Below, piece after piece: positions 16,349-24,651 of a stretch of 64,000 nt of DNA (its first letter is position 1; each line of letters starts with the position of its first letter). The translations under genes were made by a program, and so were the position numbers. The notes under the pieces are model-generated. The model was not told the origin of the DNA, did not search any database, and was given only the letters and a program-made list of their open reading frames with translations. This DNA comes from Streptomyces lichenis (GTDB lineage Bacteria; Actinomycetota; Actinomycetes; Streptomycetales; Streptomycetaceae): the NCBI RefSeq assembly GCF_023218175.1, contig NZ_JALPTH010000002.1, positions 124,001 to 188,000 on the forward strand, in the 5' to 3' direction.

Positions 16349-16834
16349 TCAGGGCCAGTCGACCCGCCCGTCCCGTACCACCAACGGCTCGGGGCGGTCC
16401 TCCTCGTAGAAGCGGGTCCAGCCGACCAGCACCGAGCCGTCGGTCCGTTCGTCCCGCGCGGTGGACCGGTCGGCCAGCCACGCGAGGAGCGGGCCGACGT
16501 AGCCGTGCTGATCGGGGTGGATCTCCTGGCGGGAGGTCAGCGCCCAGCCGTCCCGTCGGCGTACCAGCACCGAGGTGAGCGCGCCGCCCACCTTCCATGC
16601 CTCGCCGTGGTAGCCGAGCAGGGGCTCGTCCTCGATCTCGAACCCGACCTCGAATTCGATCGCGTACGCGGCGTCGTCGGCCGACGGCGGGTCGACGGTG
16701 GGCATCAGCGAGATGGCCGACGGCGGCTCCGGTCGTGGTCCCAGGCCCAGGTGCCAGCGGAGCTCGGCCAGCTCCGCGTCCGTGAGATCGTCCCGCAGGT
16801 TCAGTGCCACCGTCAGCTCGGAGATGTCCGCCAT
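16349..16834 (-). CDS. hypothetical protein
   Basis: 161 residues starting MADISELTVALNLRDDLTDA. It is acidic, with a predicted mixed alpha/beta fold: a strand-rich middle (YAIEFEVGFEIEDEPLLGYH) and a C-terminal part ending in GWTRFYEEDRPEPLVVRDGR. There is no signal peptide or membrane segment, and I recognise no family. It lies next to the toxin/immunity island but points the other way. An immunity-protein role for another effector is conceivable but unsupported. The chosen ATG has no strong ribosome-binding site; upstream in-frame extensions give unconserved-looking sequence. Confidence 0.6.
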   Translation of the reverse strand: MADISELTVALNLRDDLTDAELAELRWHLGLGPRPEPPSAISLMPTVDPPSADDAAYAIEFEVGFEIEDEPLLGYHGEAWKVGGALTSVLVRRRDGWALTSRQEIHPDQHGYVGPLLAWLADRSTARDERTDGSVLVGWTRFYEEDRPEPLVVRDGRVDWP

Positions 16835-17011
16835 GATCCGCACCGTATCGGAGGGGGCCCGGCATCCCGATCCCCTTCGGTGACTCGCTTGGCTCTCCGT
16901 GAGGAGGAATCCTGGGATGGGAACGGCAACCGGCTGACGACATGGCATCGCGATACCGGAGACTTGAGAAGCAGACCCAGCCGACCGGCAGCGAACGCAC
17001 AGGAGGATGGT

Positions 17012-17656
17012 GTGTCGGTGCTGATGCGCGCGCCGAGGGAGTGCGGCTCGTGGTGGTGGGACCTGGACGGGGTGACGGCGCCGGGGCTCGGCGCGGCCCT
17101 GGCCACGGCCGCGCGGATGGCCGACGTACTGGAGTCGGGCGGGCTGCTGGAGCCGGCTTCGCTGGAGTGGAGTTGGTGGCAGCCGGGGGTGGGTGGGCTG
17201 GGGTCGCACAGCCGTCTGGATCTCGCGGGGCGGCGGATCGACGCGGCGTCGGTCGCCGAGCGGGCGGAGGCGTGCCGGCCGGCCGGGTACCCGGCGGCGG
17301 AGATGTCCTCGATCCTGGTGCTGGGGCGGGGGATGTGGTGGGACGGGAAGGGGAATTCCCGGTGGGAGCCCGGCCTGGTGGAGCTCACCGTCTCACCGGA
17401 CCCGGTCAGTTCCTGGGCCGAGCTGGCGGTGCACCACGACGTCTGGGCCCGGTACGACTTCCGCGGCAGGCCCCAGCCCGCGGTGCACGCGCGGAACGCC
17501 CCGCGCCTCGCGGCGGCCCTGCGCGGGCTGGACGCCCTGCTGGGGGTGGATGGTGAGCCGGGTGAGCCGACCTACTTCGGGACCGCGGTAGGGCATGGGC
17601 TCAAGGTGCCGGATGTGATCGACGGGCTCGGGCCGGACCTCACCGATCTGCTGTGA
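17012..17656 (+). CDS. hypothetical tryptophan-rich protein
   Basis: 214 residues. An AGGAGG at 17001-17006 fixes the GTG start at 17012 (VSVLMRAPRECGSWWWDLDG). Trp clusters recur: WWWDLDG near residue 15, LEWSWWQPGVGGLG near 52, GRGMWWDGKGNSRWEPGL near 105, then a strand-rich segment with VWARYDFRGRPQPAVHARNA. No membrane segment is seen and I recognise no named family. It is divergently oriented from the preceding hypothetical gene across a 177-base gap. Codon composition looks like the rest of the chromosome, so it is probably a genuine gene of unknown role. Confidence 0.65.
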   Translation: MSVLMRAPRECGSWWWDLDGVTAPGLGAALATAARMADVLESGGLLEPASLEWSWWQPGVGGLGSHSRLDLAGRRIDAASVAERAEACRPAGYPAAEMSSILVLGRGMWWDGKGNSRWEPGLVELTVSPDPVSSWAELAVHHDVWARYDFRGRPQPAVHARNAPRLAAALRGLDALLGVDGEPGEPTYFGTAVGHGLKVPDVIDGLGPDLTDLL

Positions 17657-17685
17657 CGGGATGGGGTGGGGTGGGGTGAGGTGGG

Positions 17686-19500
17686 TCAGGCCACCGCTGT
17701 CAGGTGGCGGGGGCGGGAGGGAGTTGAGGTGGGGGTGAGGGTGTGGGCGCAGTCCCGGAGCAGGGGCGGGATGGCGAGGTGGGCGGGGCTCGGCTCGTGG
17801 GCGAGGTTGTGGTCAAGGAGGGTGTCGAAGAGGCGTTCCACGGCGGTGGGGTCGAGGCCGGTGACGGCGCAGGCGCCGGGGATGTCGTGGAGGGCCGCCG
17901 GGTGCAGGGCGAGGGCGCGGGTGGGCCGGTGGAGGTCGGCGGGCAGCCGGGCGTGGGAGAGGGCCAGCAGGGACATCAGGTCGCGGTCGGCGGTACGGAG
18001 CAGGGTGGTGCGGCCGGCGGTGGTGCGCAGGCGCGCCGTCAGGTCCGCCAGGGTCCAGGAGGGGCGGTCGCGCAGCCGGGTGGCGGCGAGCCGCAGGGCC
18101 AGCGGGTGGTGGCCGCAGAGGGCGGCGGTGTCGGTCGGGGGTGCGGTGGTGCGGGCGGCGCCGGCGACGCGGCGGAAGAGGGTTTCGGCGTCGGCGGGGG
18201 TCAGCGGGCCCAGGGGCAGGGAGCGGGCGCCGTCCGGGGCGGCCGGGCGGTGGCGGGTGGTGATCAGGGTGAGCGTGTCGCCGGTGCCGGGCAGCAGCGG
18301 GGCCACCTGCGCCGCGTCGGCCGCGTTGTCGAGGACCAGCAGGGCGCGGCGGCCGGCGAGGCGGGCGCGCCAGACCGCGCCGCGTTCGGCCGGGCCGGCC
18401 GGGATGGCCTCGGGCGCCGCGCCGTCGGAGCGCAGCAGCACACCCAGCGCCTCCTCGGGGGTGAGCGGCGCCCGGGAGGGGCTGAAGCCGTGCAGGTCGA
18501 GGTGGTACTGGCCGTCCGGGTGGTCCGCGGTGCGGCGGTGGGCGTAGTGGACGGCCAGGGCCGTCTTGCCGATGCCGCCCATGCCGTCGATCACGACCGT
18601 ACGGGGGGAGCCGGGGCGCTGGTCGCCGACGGCCCGGTCCAGCAGCGCCAGTTCGGCGGTGCGGCCGGTGAAGTCGGGGAGGTCGCGCGGCAGGTGGTTG
18701 CCGGAGGCGCGGGGGGCGGGGCGGGCGGGTGGGAGGGCTTCGGGCCGCGGCTCGGGATGGGGCGCGTCGGCGAGGACCTCGGCGTGCAGGCGCCGCAGTC
18801 CGGGGCCGGGCTCCAGGCCCAGTTCCTCGGCGAGCAGGCGGCGCCCCTCCTCGTAGACCGCGAGCGCGTCGGCCTGCCGTCCGCTGCGGTGCAGGGCGAG
18901 CATCAGACTGCCGCGGAGGGCGTCGCGCAGCGGGTGCGCGGCGGTCAGCGTGGAGAGTTCGGCCACCAGGGAGGCGGCCTCGCCCGCCGCGAGGCGCAGG
19001 TCCATCAGCTCCTCGACCGCGGTGAGCCGCTGCTCGTCCAGGCCCGCCGCCGCGGCGGTCACCGCCGGGCAGTCGATGCCCGCGAAGGCGTCGCCGCGCC
19101 ACAGCTCCACCGCCGACCGCAGGAGCAGCGCGGCCTCGGTGTCGCGGCCCTCGCGCCGGGCGGCCCGGGCGGCGCGGACCCCTTCGGTGAAGCGGTGCGC
19201 GTCCACCGCGCCGGGCGGCACGTCCAGGCGGTAGCCGGCGTCCGCGGTGACCAGGCCGCCGCCCTCGCGGGTGGCCAGCGCGGCACGCAGATCGCGGATC
19301 GCGTTGTGCACCTGGTGCCGCGCGGAGGCCGGCGGGTCCTCCCACAACCCGTCCACCAGGGTGTCGGTCGACACCGTGCGGCCGGCGTCCAGCAGCAGCA
19401 ACGCCAGCAGCCGCCGGCGGCGCATTCCGCTGAGCCGGACCGCTCTGCCCGACTCGCGTACCTCCAGCGGTCCCAGAACCAGGAACTCCACTCTTGCCAC
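17686..19500 (-). CDS. SARP/AfsR-type regulator (winged helix, BTAD, NB-ARC)
   Basis: 604 residues. The N-terminus (VEFLVLGPLEVRESGRAVRL) is an OmpR-type DNA-binding domain. A bacterial transcriptional activation domain (BTAD) runs to about residue 250 (PLRDALRGSLMLALHRSGRQ; VYEEGRRLLAEELGLEPGPG). An NB-ARC NTPase domain follows, with Walker A VIDGMGGIGKTALAVHYAHR near 300-320 and RALLVLDNAADAAQV as Walker B. The C-terminus ends in a winged-helix region and lacks the TPR domain of full AfsR (about 990 residues). Such proteins activate secondary-metabolite or developmental genes. The GTG at 19500 is followed by the conserved N-terminus. No biosynthetic cluster is adjacent, so its target is unclear; the T7SS island or the adjacent ABC exporter are possible. 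Confidence 0.85.
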   Translation of the reverse strand: MARVEFLVLGPLEVRESGRAVRLSGMRRRRLLALLLLDAGRTVSTDTLVDGLWEDPPASARHQVHNAIRDLRAALATREGGGLVTADAGYRLDVPPGAVDAHRFTEGVRAARAARREGRDTEAALLLRSAVELWRGDAFAGIDCPAVTAAAAGLDEQRLTAVEELMDLRLAAGEAASLVAELSTLTAAHPLRDALRGSLMLALHRSGRQADALAVYEEGRRLLAEELGLEPGPGLRRLHAEVLADAPHPEPRPEALPPARPAPRASGNHLPRDLPDFTGRTAELALLDRAVGDQRPGSPRTVVIDGMGGIGKTALAVHYAHRRTADHPDGQYHLDLHGFSPSRAPLTPEEALGVLLRSDGAAPEAIPAGPAERGAVWRARLAGRRALLVLDNAADAAQVAPLLPGTGDTLTLITTRHRPAAPDGARSLPLGPLTPADAETLFRRVAGAARTTAPPTDTAALCGHHPLALRLAATRLRDRPSWTLADLTARLRTTAGRTTLLRTADRDLMSLLALSHARLPADLHRPTRALALHPAALHDIPGACAVTGLDPTAVERLFDTLLDHNLAHEPSPAHLAIPPLLRDCAHTLTPTSTPSRPRHLTAVA

Positions 19501-19898
19501 CCCCGACGTGCCGCCCTGTGCGGCGTGACTGCGCTGCCACGACGCTAGGCGCTGAGGCCTCGCGGGGGCCACACGACTACCCCCGAGGGCACCTGCCGTA
19601 CCTCCAAGGACACACACCAGAACCGGACATATCGACTCCGCGTGCGCGAGTACGCACAGGCATGGACGTGGACCCGGTACACCGCCGAACCGGGCGCCGC
19701 CGGATCCGATCAGCGTCGGGGTCGCGGCGCGCCGGAGGCGGACCTGATACACCGCCAGGCCGTGGAGACCACGGACCGCTATGCCCCCGGTGTCCGCTCT
19801 CGTCTGCATTTTCGAGCGTTGTTATGATCCCGAAGGGTGGGTGAGCGTGGGGAATCGTGCCGCCCGACCCTGACCGCTCCCCACTTGGGGGGCGTGCC
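19501..19898. other. intergenic region between divergent regulators
   Basis: A 398-base gap between the SARP gene (leftward) and the sensor kinase (rightward). It must hold both promoters. A TATGAT lies at 19823-19828, but I see no convincing -35 partner. No open frame with a ribosome-binding site or RNA gene is visible. Confidence 0.5.
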
Positions 19899-20984
19899 AT
19901 GGGACTCTCCGTCGATCCGTCGACCGACCGGTCCCAGCTGGTCGACACCGCCGTCGCCCGCTATGCCGACGGCCTGCGGGAAGCCGGCAATCCGCTGGTG
20001 CTCCGCCCGGAGCTGTGGGTCTCCTGCGAGAAGCAGGCCCGGCAGATCCTCGGCGAGTGCGTCGGCACCCTGCTCGGCATGCCGGTGCAGGTCGCCGCCG
20101 AGGCCGAACTGGTCTCGATGGCGCTCGGGGTGCAGCGCTCCGACGACCACGTCCCGCCGATCGACTCGGTGCACGCGGCCCGCCTGCTGTTCGACGTGGC
20201 GGTCGGGACGATGACCGAGACCGCCGCCCGGCTGCCCGCCGACCTCGTGCTGTCCCGGTTCCTGACCGCCGTACGGATGCTGCACGAGGCGATCTTCACC
20301 CGGGTCAGCGCCGCCGCCATCGGCTACGAGTCGGCCACCCTGCGCGATGTGGGCCAGGCCAGCACGGCCCGCCGCCATCGGATCGCCCGCGATCTGCACG
20401 ACCACGTCGGCAGCAGTATCAGCCTGGCGCTGCGCTGCCTCGACCTGTACGCCCTGGAGCAGGCGAACGGGGTCACCGCGCCGCGCGATCGGCTCGCCGA
20501 CGCCCGGCAGGCGCTGCGGGACGTGTTCGGCTTCACCCGCTCCATGGTCAGCGGGTTGCGCGTCAACGAGCTGCACGACGGGCTGAAGGAGGAGATCGAC
20601 GCCTACAGCGCCGCCGCCTCCGACCGGCCCGCGGAGGTCCGCTGCCGGATCGACGGCGACGAGTCCTGGCTGCCGGAGGAGGCACGCCAGGAACTGTTCC
20701 TGGTCATCCGGGAAGCCCTGCGCAACGCCTTCACCCACGCCCGCGCGGATCATATCGACATCCTGGTGAGCGTCTTCCCCGACGCCGTGCACGCCACGGT
20801 CGCCGACGACGGGGCCGGGCTGCCGTCCCATCTCGACGGCGGAGGTACCGGTCTGACCGCCATGCGGCAGCGGGTCGCCGCGCTCGGCGGGACCCTGGAG
20901 CTGATCAGCGAGCCCGGCCAGGGCACCAGGATCGGTCTGCGGGTCCCCCTCGGCGGCGACGGGGCCGAGAGGGGCGGACGGTGA
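19899..20984 (+). CDS. NarL-type sensor histidine kinase
   Basis: 361 residues, with no obvious membrane helix, so probably a soluble or peripheral kinase. An N-terminal input region of about 150 residues is followed by the HisKA_3 box RHRIARDLHDHVGSSISLAL, with the phospho-accepting His at about residue 167. The HATPase_c domain carries the N-box REALRNAFTHARADH and the G-boxes VADDGAGLPSH and GGGTGLTAMRQR. The ATG at 19899 has a GGGGGG run upstream; a GTG at 19857 is an alternative. The stop overlaps the start of the response-regulator gene (GTGA), so the two form a two-component operon. The signal is unknown. Confidence 0.88.
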   Translation: MGLSVDPSTDRSQLVDTAVARYADGLREAGNPLVLRPELWVSCEKQARQILGECVGTLLGMPVQVAAEAELVSMALGVQRSDDHVPPIDSVHAARLLFDVAVGTMTETAARLPADLVLSRFLTAVRMLHEAIFTRVSAAAIGYESATLRDVGQASTARRHRIARDLHDHVGSSISLALRCLDLYALEQANGVTAPRDRLADARQALRDVFGFTRSMVSGLRVNELHDGLKEEIDAYSAAASDRPAEVRCRIDGDESWLPEEARQELFLVIREALRNAFTHARADHIDILVSVFPDAVHATVADDGAGLPSHLDGGGTGLTAMRQRVAALGGTLELISEPGQGTRIGLRVPLGGDGAERGGR

Positions 20985-21640
20985 GCGCGCAGGCGGACGG
21001 CGGCGCCGGCGACGGCGGTGACATCCGGGTGCTGGCCGTGGACGACCACCGGCTGCTGCGCGAGGCGCTCTGCGAGCTGCTGGAGCTGTACCAGGGCCTG
21101 ACGGTGGTCGCCCAGGCCGACGACGGGCCCAGCGGGGTGCGGATGGCGGGGCTGCACCGGCCGGACGTGGTGCTGCTCGACGTGGAGATGCCGGGGCCGG
21201 GTCCGCTGGCCAATCTGCGGGCCATCCGGCTGGCGGCGCCCGAGGCCCGGGTCATCGTGCTGACGATGCACGACGACCGCCGGCTCATCGACTCGATGCT
21301 GTCCGCGGGGGCGGTGGGCTATCTGCACAAGGAGGCCGACCGGGAGGTGCTGGTCGCCGCGATCCGCAGCGCCAGGGCGGGCGGCACCACCATGTTCCTG
21401 CCGCGCACCGCCAAGGGCTCCCGGCCGCAGCGGGAGACCGACCCCGCCGACGCCCTCACCCTGCGCGAGCGGGAGCTGATGGAACTGGTCGCGAAGGGGT
21501 TGAGCAACCGTCAGGTCGGCAGCCGCCTCGGGATCACCGAGGGCACGGTCAAGCGTCATCTGCGAAACATCTTCCTCAAGCTCGATGCCACTTCCCGGCT
21601 CGACGCGGTCAATCGGGTACGGCCCGCACGCCACTACTGA
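20981..21640 (+). CDS. NarL/LuxR-family response regulator
   Basis: 219 residues. The receiver domain begins IRVLAVDDHRLLREALCELL, and the phospho-acceptor Asp is at residue 67 in PDVVLLDVEMPG. The conserved Thr and Lys lie in VIVLTMHDD and VGYLHKEAD. The C-terminal LuxR helix-turn-helix is TLRERELMELVAKGLSNRQV followed by ITEGTVKRHLRNIFLKLD. It is co-translated with the kinase through a GTGA overlap. The divergent ABC-2 exporter operon lies immediately downstream on the other strand and is a plausible target, as for many actinobacterial kinase/regulator/ABC sets. Confidence 0.92.
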   Translation: MSAQADGGAGDGGDIRVLAVDDHRLLREALCELLELYQGLTVVAQADDGPSGVRMAGLHRPDVVLLDVEMPGPGPLANLRAIRLAAPEARVIVLTMHDDRRLIDSMLSAGAVGYLHKEADREVLVAAIRSARAGGTTMFLPRTAKGSRPQRETDPADALTLRERELMELVAKGLSNRQVGSRLGITEGTVKRHLRNIFLKLDATSRLDAVNRVRPARHY

Positions 21641-21660
21641 GCCGGGCTGAGAGGAGCGAT

Positions 21661-21674
21661 GTTTCACGTGAAAC
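21661..21674. promoter_or_regulatory. parS site 2
   Basis: Exact GTTTCACGTGAAAC with the fuller symmetric flanks GAT/ATC. It lies in the 148-base gap where the response-regulator and ABC-permease genes converge. Confidence 0.93.
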
Positions 21675-21724
21675 ATCACCCTGGAGACGGCCGCCTCGGC
21701 ACACCCGAGCCGGCCCGCCGACGG

Positions 21725-21796
21725 CAGACGGCGCACACCGTGTGCCGGAAACCCAGCCGGCAGGCGGCGCACACCGCGTACCGGAAACTCAGCCGC
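21725..21796. repeat. 36-bp tandem duplication over the 3' end of the permease gene
   Basis: Two adjacent 36-base copies (21725-21760 and 21761-21796) share a core of CGGCGCACACCG plus CCGGAAAC-CAGCCG. The right copy contains the stop codon of the ABC permease gene; in the left copy the equivalent triplet is changed. A duplication across a gene end is the simplest origin. Confidence 0.8.
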
Positions 21797-22583
21797 GCCC
21801 GGTGCTCTTGCGGAACCGCCGGACCGCCATGAAGGCGAAGGCCGCGAACCAGGCGGCGGTGTTGACGGCCGCCATCGCGAGGCTGGAGTGCTCGCCCCTG
21901 AAGGAGTAGCCGTCGGTGAGGCTGTAGCGGGCGAGCGTGGAGACGCCGAACATCGGCGAGTAGCGGGAGATCTCCAGCATGGTGCCGGACAGCGGGATGA
22001 AGAGGTTGCCCAGGAACGCCAGCGCCGTCATGGTCAGCCCCGGCATGTGCATCACGGTCTCGGGCTTGAGGGCCAGCCCCAGGAAGATGCCGAGCGCGGC
22101 GAAGACGGCGGCACCGAGCCACGCCACCAGAAGCGAGGTCACCCACACCGCGGCGGTGGCCCGCACCCCGGTGAACGCGCCGAGCACACCGACGATGGCC
22201 ACCGGCACGGCCGCCATCACCACGGAGGACAGCACCTTGACGAAGAGGTAGCCGGGCGGCGAGAGCGGGCTGAGCGCCATGGTGCGCATCCAGCCGGACG
22301 CCTTCTCCACCGAGATGGTGGCCGAGGAGCTGACCGCCGCGGTCGCCGCCCCGTACACGGCGATACCGGTCATCATCCAGGCCGCGAAGTTGCCGTGCGG
22401 CAGCGTGGCATCGTCGGGCGCGGTGCGGAACAGCGCCAGATACAGCACGGCCGGCAGCAGCAGGGTGAAGATCGTCGTCTGCCGGTTGAAGCGGCGCCGC
22501 AGCTCGTAGCCGATGAACACCGGGTTCACCCCGCCCAGCGGCGAGGTCCGGGCCGCGCGGGCGGAGGAGGTGGCGGCGCTCAT
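21789..22583 (-). CDS. ABC-2 type transporter permease
   Basis: 264 residues with six hydrophobic segments, for example TIFTLLLPAVLYLALF, VVMAAVPVAIVGVLGAFTGV, TSLLVAWLGAAVFAALGIFL and NTAAWFAAFAFMAV. The pattern is that of ABC-2 exporter permeases (DrrB/NodJ-like). These work with an ATPase subunit in efflux of drugs or lipids. The ATG overlaps the TGA of the ATPase gene (22580-22583), so the pair is co-translated. Its 3' end lies in a 36-bp tandem duplication. The substrate cannot be told from sequence. Confidence 0.88.
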   Translation of the reverse strand: MSAATSSARAARTSPLGGVNPVFIGYELRRRFNRQTTIFTLLLPAVLYLALFRTAPDDATLPHGNFAAWMMTGIAVYGAATAAVSSSATISVEKASGWMRTMALSPLSPPGYLFVKVLSSVVMAAVPVAIVGVLGAFTGVRATAAVWVTSLLVAWLGAAVFAALGIFLGLALKPETVMHMPGLTMTALAFLGNLFIPLSGTMLEISRYSPMFGVSTLARYSLTDGYSFRGEHSSLAMAAVNTAAWFAAFAFMAVRRFRKSTGRG

Positions 22584-23539
22584 CGGACGCCCTCCCCGGC
22601 GGTGCGGCCGCTGGCGGTGATGGTCATGAAAGCCTCTTCCAGACTGCGCGGGGTGACCTCGATCTCCGTGCCCAGGCGCCGCTCGACCAGCAGGCGCAGC
22701 AGCGCGTCGGAGTCGGGGGTGTCGAAGTGGTACCGGCCGCCGCGCAGGGCGCAGGAGCGCACCAGCGGGGACCGGGTGAGCTCGGCGGCGTCCTCCTCGC
22801 GGACCAGCGCCGAGACGGTGCGCCCGCTCAGCGCGGACCGCACCTCGGACACCGATCCGTCGGCCACCACCCGGCCGCGGTCGATCATCACCACCCGGTC
22901 CGCGAACCGGTCCGCCTCCTCCATGTAGTGGGTGGCGAACATGACCGTCATCCCGCGCTCGGCGTCCTCCCGGACCGCGGCCCAGAACTCCCGGCGGGCC
23001 ACCACGTCCATCCCGGCCGTCGGCTCGTCCAGGACCAGCAGCTCGGGCCCGGACAGCAGGGCGAGGGCGAAGCGCAACCGCTGCTGCTCGCCGCCCGAGC
23101 ACTCCGCGACCCGGCGCCCCCGCAGCCGGTCAAGCCCGGCCCGGACCAGCACCGTGTCCGCGTCGGACCCCGGGTGCAGCGAGCCGAGCATCCGCACGGT
23201 GGCCTCGACGGTCAGATCGGGCAGCAGCCCGCCGCTCTGCAGCACCGCGGCGACCCGCCCGGAGCGCACCGCCCGCTCCGGCTCGCCCCCGAACAGCTCC
23301 ACCGAGCCCTCGTCGGGCCGGGTCAGCCCCAGCAGCATGTCGATGGTGGTCGTCTTGCCGGCGCCGTTCGGCCCGAGGAACGCCAGCACCTCGCCCCGCC
23401 GGATGCGCAGATCGATGCCGTCGACAGCGCTGAAACGCTGCCCCTTGGCATCGGTGAACCGCTTCACGACCGAGCTGAGCCGGACGGCATCCGAGGACGT
23501 CACCTCCTCGGACACCGGACGCGGTCGGGATGTGATCAT
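22580..23539 (-). CDS. ABC transporter ATP-binding protein
   Basis: 319 residues of the DrrA/CcmA-like exporter class. Walker A is GPNGAGKTTTIDMLLG near residue 56. The Q-loop is AAVLQSGGLLPDLTVEATV, the signature is ECSGGEQQRLRFALALL (CSGGE rather than LSGGE), and Walker B is LLVLDEPTAGMD. The H-loop His is in MFATHYMEEAD. The C-terminal regulatory tail (about 230-319) is typical of this subfamily. GTGAGGA precedes the ATG. With the overlapping permease it forms a two-gene exporter operon, probably responsive to the two-component system encoded next door (inference). Confidence 0.92.
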   Translation of the reverse strand: MITSRPRPVSEEVTSSDAVRLSSVVKRFTDAKGQRFSAVDGIDLRIRRGEVLAFLGPNGAGKTTTIDMLLGLTRPDEGSVELFGGEPERAVRSGRVAAVLQSGGLLPDLTVEATVRMLGSLHPGSDADTVLVRAGLDRLRGRRVAECSGGEQQRLRFALALLSGPELLVLDEPTAGMDVVARREFWAAVREDAERGMTVMFATHYMEEADRFADRVVMIDRGRVVADGSVSEVRSALSGRTVSALVREEDAAELTRSPLVRSCALRGGRYHFDTPDSDALLRLLVERRLGTEIEVTPRSLEEAFMTITASGRTAGEGVR

Positions 23540-23681
23540 TTTCGGGTCCTCACCATCTCAACGGGGGTGCCTGGTCCGACCCACACTCCCCGCCCCGGCT
23601 ATCCGCCCCGTCCCGACCGGCTATCCGCCCGCTATCCGGCCCGCAGCCCCCGACGCCCCACGACGGCACCCCCCATGCGAA

Positions 23682-23720
23682 AAGCCCCTCCGACCGCGTT
23701 CCCACGGTACGGAGGGGCTT
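23682..23720 (-). terminator. intrinsic terminator after tRNA-Ala
   Basis: Stem arms 23682-23692 and 23710-23720 (AAGCCCCTCCG / CGGAGGGGCTT), 11 bp. On the minus strand the stem is followed by TTTTCGC. It lies about 55 bases past the 3' end of the tRNA gene. Confidence 0.75.
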
Positions 23721-23774
23721 CTCGAAGTGGAGCCGAGTGGATCCGACTGAACCGAGTGATCCAACTGATCCGAG

Positions 23775-23847
23775 TGGAGCCTAGGGGAGTCGAACCCCTG
23801 ACATCTGCCATGCAAAGACAGCGCTCTACCAACTGAGCTAAGGCCCC
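23775..23847 (-). tRNA. tRNA-Ala(TGC)
   Basis: 73 bases folding as a complete cloverleaf. The acceptor is GGGGCCT paired with AGGCTCC, which gives the G3-U70 wobble pair that identifies alanine tRNAs. The D-loop is AGTTGGTA, the anticodon loop TTTGCAT gives UGC, and the T-loop is TTCGACT. CCA is not encoded. A 9-bp piece of the 3' end (AGTGGAGCC on the plus strand) is repeated 47 bases downstream at 23726-23734. Confidence 0.97.
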
Positions 23848-24018
23848 GTGACGGGTGGCCGCCGCCAGGCCCATGATCGCGCCTGACTGCCGCCGGGAAC
23901 CAGAGTACCGGGTCCCCGGGGGTGTGCGGCAAAAGGTTTGGGACTCCCGGTAAGCGACCGCTCTCCGTAGGATGCTGGCCAGGTTCGCAGCAGCGAACCG
24001 CAGCGATGGGGAGACGCA

Positions 24019-24567
24019 ATGGACGCAGTACAGCAGGAAGCGACCGCGAGAGCCAGAGAGCTCCAGCGCAGCTGGTACGGGGAGCCCCTGGGAGCGCTCT
24101 TCCGCCGGCTGATCGACGACCTCGGCCTCAACCAGGCCCGGCTCGCCGCGGTGCTCGGGCTGTCGGCCCCCATGCTCTCCCAGCTGATGAGCGGTCAGCG
24201 CGCCAAGATCGGCAACCCGGCCGTCGTCCAGCGGGTGCAGGCCCTCCAGGAGCTGGCCGGCCAGGTCGCGGACGGCAGCGCCAGCGCCGCCGAGGCGACG
24301 GCCCGGATGGACGAGATCAAGAAGTCCCAGGGCGGCTCGGTGCTCACCGCCACCGGCCAGTCCTCCTCCGGTACGGGTGCCCCGACCGTGCGCCGGGTCG
24401 TCCGCGAGATCCAGTCGCTGCTGCGTTCCGTCGCCGCCGCCGGGGACATCATCGACGCGGCCGACTCGCTCGCCCCCGCCCACCCGGAACTCGCCGAGTT
24501 CCTGCGGGTGTACGGGGCCGGGCGCACCGCCGACGCGGTGGCGCACTACGAGTCGCACCAGCACTGA
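24019..24567 (+). CDS. helix-turn-helix DNA-binding protein
   Basis: 182 residues. A Cro/CI-type helix-turn-helix lies at about residues 28-60: LIDDLGLNQARLAAVLGLSA then PMLSQLMSGQRAKIGNP. A polar linker and a helical C-terminal domain (REIQSLLRSVAAAGDIIDAA; PELAEFLRVYGAGRTADAVA) follow. It belongs to a family conserved at this position in Streptomyces, upstream of a Ser/Thr kinase gene. Target genes are unknown. GGGGAGACGC precedes the ATG. The kinase gene follows after 84 bases in the same direction, so the two may be co-transcribed and the regulator could be a kinase substrate (inference). Confidence 0.85.
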   Translation: MDAVQQEATARARELQRSWYGEPLGALFRRLIDDLGLNQARLAAVLGLSAPMLSQLMSGQRAKIGNPAVVQRVQALQELAGQVADGSASAAEATARMDEIKKSQGGSVLTATGQSSSGTGAPTVRRVVREIQSLLRSVAAAGDIIDAADSLAPAHPELAEFLRVYGAGRTADAVAHYESHQH

Positions 24568-24651
24568 CGTCGGCGGTCCGGACCCGAGGGGGCGGGTCCG
24601 GGGGCCGGAAGCCTTACAGCGGGGCGGGCGCGGGGGCCGGAAGGTGGGGGC

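Noticed and set aside
19823..19828. TATGAT as -10 of the sensor kinase promoter
   Set aside because: No recognisable -35 element at the proper distance.
23726..23847. Possible integrative-element att site at the tRNA-Ala 3' end (9-bp repeat)
   Set aside because: The repeat is only 9 bp and 47 bp away, and there is no integrase or mobile cargo. Better explained as a small local duplication.
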